Shown here one piece after another: positions 4,586 through 6,819 of a DNA stretch of 6,819 bases; within the stretch, counting starts at the first letter, position 1; each line of letters starts with the position of its first letter. Position numbers and translations under genes: made by a program. The notes under the pieces were generated by a model that was given only the letters and a program-made list of their open reading frames with translations, was not told the origin of the DNA and ran no database searches. The stretch is taken from positions 1 to 6,819 of the forward strand of contig ONTY01000072.1 of NCBI GenBank assembly GCA_900320815.1, written 5' to 3'. The DNA comes from an uncultured Pseudomonadota bacterium. GTDB taxonomy: Bacteria; Pseudomonadota; Gammaproteobacteria; Burkholderiales; Burkholderiaceae_C.

Positions 4586-6634
4586 ATGTCTGATGTTTTG
4601 AATATCGCGCAGCGCGAGGCGGTGGAGTGCCTGCGTGGGCCGTGCCTGGTGCTGGCGGGAGCGGGTTCAGGCAAAACGCGCGTGATTGCCCACAAAATTG
4701 CACGCCTGCTTGAAATTGGTTTGCCCGCCACGCGCATTGCCGCCATTACCTTCACCAATAAAGCCGCAGCAGAAATGCGCGCGCGCACGCGCACCTTGGC
4801 GGGCGCGCAGGGGGCAAAGGTGATGATGTGCACCTTTCACGCGCTGGGCGTTCGCTTGCTGCGCGCTGATGGGCAAGCGTTGGGGCTGGGCGCGCGTTTC
4901 AGCATTTTGGATGCCAGCGATGCGCTGGCATTGATACGTGAATGTGGCGCCACCAGCAGTGCGGCGCTGGCGCGGCGCTGGCAGTTTTCAATCAGTCGCT
5001 GGAAAAGCGCCGGTTTGACGGCGCAGCAGGCGCTGGATGCAGCCAATGATACCGATGAGCGGCGCGCGGCGCGCGTGATGGCGCGCTATCAGGAGCGGCT
5101 GGTGGCGTACCAAAGCGTTGATTTTGATGATTTGATTGCGCTGCCGCTGCGGCTGCTGCGCGCGCACGACGATGTGGCGCAGAAATGGCGCGACAGGCTG
5201 GCATATATCCTGGTGGATGAATATCAGGACACCAGCGCCACGCAATATGAACTGCTGCGCCTGCTGGTGGGCAACGCGGGGCATTTTACGGCGGTGGGCG
5301 ACGATGACCAGAGTATTTATGGCTGGCGTGGCGCAACGCTGGACAATCTGCGGCGCCTGCCGGAGGATTTTCCGGGGTTGCGCGTGATTCGTCTGGAAAC
5401 GAATTACCGCTCCACCGAGCCGATTTTGCGCGCTGCCAACCATGTGATTGCCGCCAATCCCAAGCTGTATGAAAAGACGCTGCGCTCTGCCATTGGCGCG
5501 GGCGAGGCGGTGCGCGTTTTTGCCTGCCTGGACGAGCGCCACGAGGCGGCGCAGGCGCTGCGCTATTTTCAGCAATTGCACGCGCGCTGGCCGCAGCTGC
5601 GCTGGGGCGATTGCGCCATTTTGTACCGCGCCAACCACCAGGCAAAAGCATTCGAGCAGGTGCTGCGGCAGGCGCATATTCCCTATCGCGTCTCTGGCGG
5701 CACGAGTTTTTTTGAGCGCACAGAAATCAAGGACATATGTGCCTGGTTGCGGCTGTGGGTCAATGAGCGCGACGACCCGGCATTTTTGCGCGCCATTACC
5801 ACGCCAAAACGCGGCATTGGCACGCACACGCTGGCGGCCCTTGGCGCGCTGGCCGAGCGGTTGCATTTGCCGTTATTGAATACGCTGGAACATACGGCGC
5901 TGGCGACGGCGCTGTCGCAGCGCGCCATCGATGCGCTGCACGAGTTTGGACGCCAGGTGGATGCGCTGCGCGCGGGCGCCGCACGTGCCGCTGGAAAAGT
6001 GCCAGCGCACGTTTTTCTGCATGCCTGGCTGCGCGATATTGGCTATGAGCAGCACCTGGCGGCGACGGCAGAAAGCGCGGCGCAGGCGCAGGCGCGCTGG
6101 TCCAATGTGCTGGATTTTTGTGAATGGATGGCGGCGCGCTGTGAAAATACCGCAGAAAATGGCAATGAAAATGGCGGGCAAGCCACGCTGCTGGAAGTGG
6201 CGCAAACCGTTTCCCTCATCTCCACACTGGGCGAGCGGCAGCAGGAAGGGGAGGATGCGCTGACCCTCTCCACGCTGCACGCAGCCAAGGGGCTGGAATG
6301 GCCGCATGTGCTGCTGGCGGGCGTCACCGAAGGCGTGCTGCCGCTGCGTCCCGAAGACGCCGGCGACACCGCCGCACGCGATGCGCGCGTGCAAGAAGAA
6401 CGCCGCCTGATGTATGTGGGCATTACTCGCGCGCAACGCACGCTGGCAATCAGCTGGACGCGCCAGCGCAAAGTGGCACGCGCCCTGGTGCCCGCACGCG
6501 CCAGCCGCTTTATTGCCGAAATGGCGCTGCATGCGCAGGAAAATACCGCCACTGCGCCGGGGGATGCAAAAAAACGCCTGCAGGCGTTGCGCGAACAGCT
6601 GGCGCAGGCTGCGCGGGCGATGCAGTCAAAATAG
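4586..6634 (+). CDS. rep: ATP-dependent DNA helicase Rep (UvrD/Rep superfamily 1)
   Basis: Rep is a 3'-5' SF1A helicase that clears proteins ahead of replication forks and helps restart. From the ATG at 4586 the product is 682 residues, against 673 in E. coli Rep. All SF1 motifs are visible: Walker A AGAGSGKT (24-31), Ia ITFTNKAA (54-61), Walker B LVDEYQDT (209-216), III GDDDQSIYGWRGA (238-250), IV LETNYRS (270-276), V TLSTLHAAKGLEWPHV (559-574) and VI EERRLMYVGITRAQ (604-617). GPCLVLAGAGSGKTRVI near the start, VSGGTSFFERTEIKD (369-383) and TPKR (406-409) closely follow E. coli Rep, so Rep rather than UvrD or PcrA is favoured. A TTG at 4559 would add nine residues but lies inside the terminator hairpin and is rejected. 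No Shine-Dalgarno precedes the ATG; the sequence just before it is the terminator T-tract. No catalytic residue is missing. Confidence 0.96.
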   Translation: MSDVLNIAQREAVECLRGPCLVLAGAGSGKTRVIAHKIARLLEIGLPATRIAAITFTNKAAAEMRARTRTLAGAQGAKVMMCTFHALGVRLLRADGQALGLGARFSILDASDALALIRECGATSSAALARRWQFSISRWKSAGLTAQQALDAANDTDERRAARVMARYQERLVAYQSVDFDDLIALPLRLLRAHDDVAQKWRDRLAYILVDEYQDTSATQYELLRLLVGNAGHFTAVGDDDQSIYGWRGATLDNLRRLPEDFPGLRVIRLETNYRSTEPILRAANHVIAANPKLYEKTLRSAIGAGEAVRVFACLDERHEAAQALRYFQQLHARWPQLRWGDCAILYRANHQAKAFEQVLRQAHIPYRVSGGTSFFERTEIKDICAWLRLWVNERDDPAFLRAITTPKRGIGTHTLAALGALAERLHLPLLNTLEHTALATALSQRAIDALHEFGRQVDALRAGAARAAGKVPAHVFLHAWLRDIGYEQHLAATAESAAQAQARWSNVLDFCEWMAARCENTAENGNENGGQATLLEVAQTVSLISTLGERQQEGEDALTLSTLHAAKGLEWPHVLLAGVTEGVLPLRPEDAGDTAARDARVQEERRLMYVGITRAQRTLAISWTRQRKVARALVPARASRFIAEMALHAQENTATAPGDAKKRLQALREQLAQAARAMQSK

Positions 6635-6679
6635 CGCCAGCCAGGAGAACGGTTTATCGAAAACGCTTTTTGGAAATTT

Positions 6680-6710
6680 GCCGGGCGATTTTTGCTTGAT
6701 CGCGCCCGGC
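6680..6710. repeat. Inverted repeat between rep and the convergent gene
   Basis: GCCGGGCG (6680-6687) and CGCCCGGC (6703-6710) form a perfect 8-bp stem with a 15-nt loop. There is no T-tract on the plus side; the minus side continues as AAATTT. It may be a weak bidirectional terminator or an mRNA 3'-end stabiliser for the two convergent genes. Confidence 0.5.
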
Positions 6711-6722
6711 TGCATTCAGCGT

Positions 6723-6743
6723 AACGCGTGTGCGCGTTTTATT
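6723..6743 (+). terminator. Candidate terminator for rep
   Basis: AACGCG (6723-6728), loop TGTG and CGCGTT (6733-6738) form a 6-bp stem followed by TTATT, with four consecutive Ts at 6737-6740. It lies about 90 nt after the rep stop and overlaps the stop codon of the convergent gene. The stem is short, so efficiency may be modest. Confidence 0.45.
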
Positions 6744-6819
6744 CCGCCACGCACACCTGACCTTTGAGCATATTGCGCAGCGTCTGGAATGCGACGATGG
6801 CAATGAGGATGCACAGCAG
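6739..6819 (-). CDS. C-terminal 26 codons of a probable membrane protein (5' part off window)
   Basis: Reading the minus strand inward from the right edge gives an open frame of 26 codons ending in TAA at 6739-6741. It starts with a hydrophobic stretch (LLCILIAIVAF), consistent with the end of a transmembrane helix, followed by a short polar tail QTLRNMLKGQVCVAE. The gene converges on rep with hairpins between, as expected for two adjacent 3' ends. The family cannot be told from so little, and a chance frame is possible. Confidence 0.5.
   Translation of the reverse strand: MLCILIAIVAFQTLRNMLKGQVCVAE

Noticed and set aside
3798..4601. 267-codon plus-strand open frame overlapping the lipoprotein gene
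   Set aside because: It overlaps the lipoprotein in another frame, continues through the terminator at 4551-4582 into rep, and resembles no protein family.
4988..5866. 292-codon minus-strand frame antisense to rep
   Set aside because: The opposite strand carries conserved helicase motifs throughout; the antisense frame is open only because of GC-rich codon bias.
5873..6532. 219-codon minus-strand frame antisense to the end of rep
   Set aside because: Same reason: it lies over motifs V and VI of Rep and has no recognisable sequence.

Overview
The window is GC-rich, densely coded chromosomal DNA. It suggests a beta- or gammaproteobacterium: it carries a close Rep helicase homologue, a MurU-type nucleotidyltransferase of the Gram-negative cell-wall recycling pathway, and a Gram-negative style lipoprotein. 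I cannot name the genus. I saw no tRNA, rRNA, CRISPR array, transposase or integrase.

Left third (1-2429, all minus strand): two tandem paralogous genes, 18 nt apart and probably one operon. The upstream gene (681-2429) encodes two copies of an unrecognised ~100-120 residue helical domain, a Pro/Gln-rich linker, one transmembrane helix and about six ankyrin repeats predicted to lie in the periplasm. The downstream gene (662 to the left edge, open at its 3' end) has one copy of the same domain, a similar linker and a transmembrane helix, then enters a region cut by the window edge. The pair looks like a modular membrane-anchored system with a shared cytoplasmic module and different exported parts. 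It is the most interesting content here.

Middle (2549-3631): a divergently transcribed murU-like gene (+) converges on a small 61-codon gene (-). They share a strong bidirectional terminator whose minus-strand loop is UUCG. The small gene has a strong ribosome binding site and a GC-rich hairpin just upstream of it. Its function is unknown.

3632-4144 is a 513-nt divergent spacer with no convincing gene. It holds nested inverted repeats, two overlapping hairpins that cannot form together, and several T-tracts. A structured RNA or leader is possible but unproven.

Right third: a glycine-zipper lipoprotein gene (4145-4522), an intrinsic terminator, and a full-length rep helicase gene (4586-6634) whose ATG lies only a few bases after the terminator T-tract with no visible Shine-Dalgarno. 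After rep, a hairpin-rich stretch separates it from the last 26 codons of a convergent membrane-protein gene running in from the right edge.
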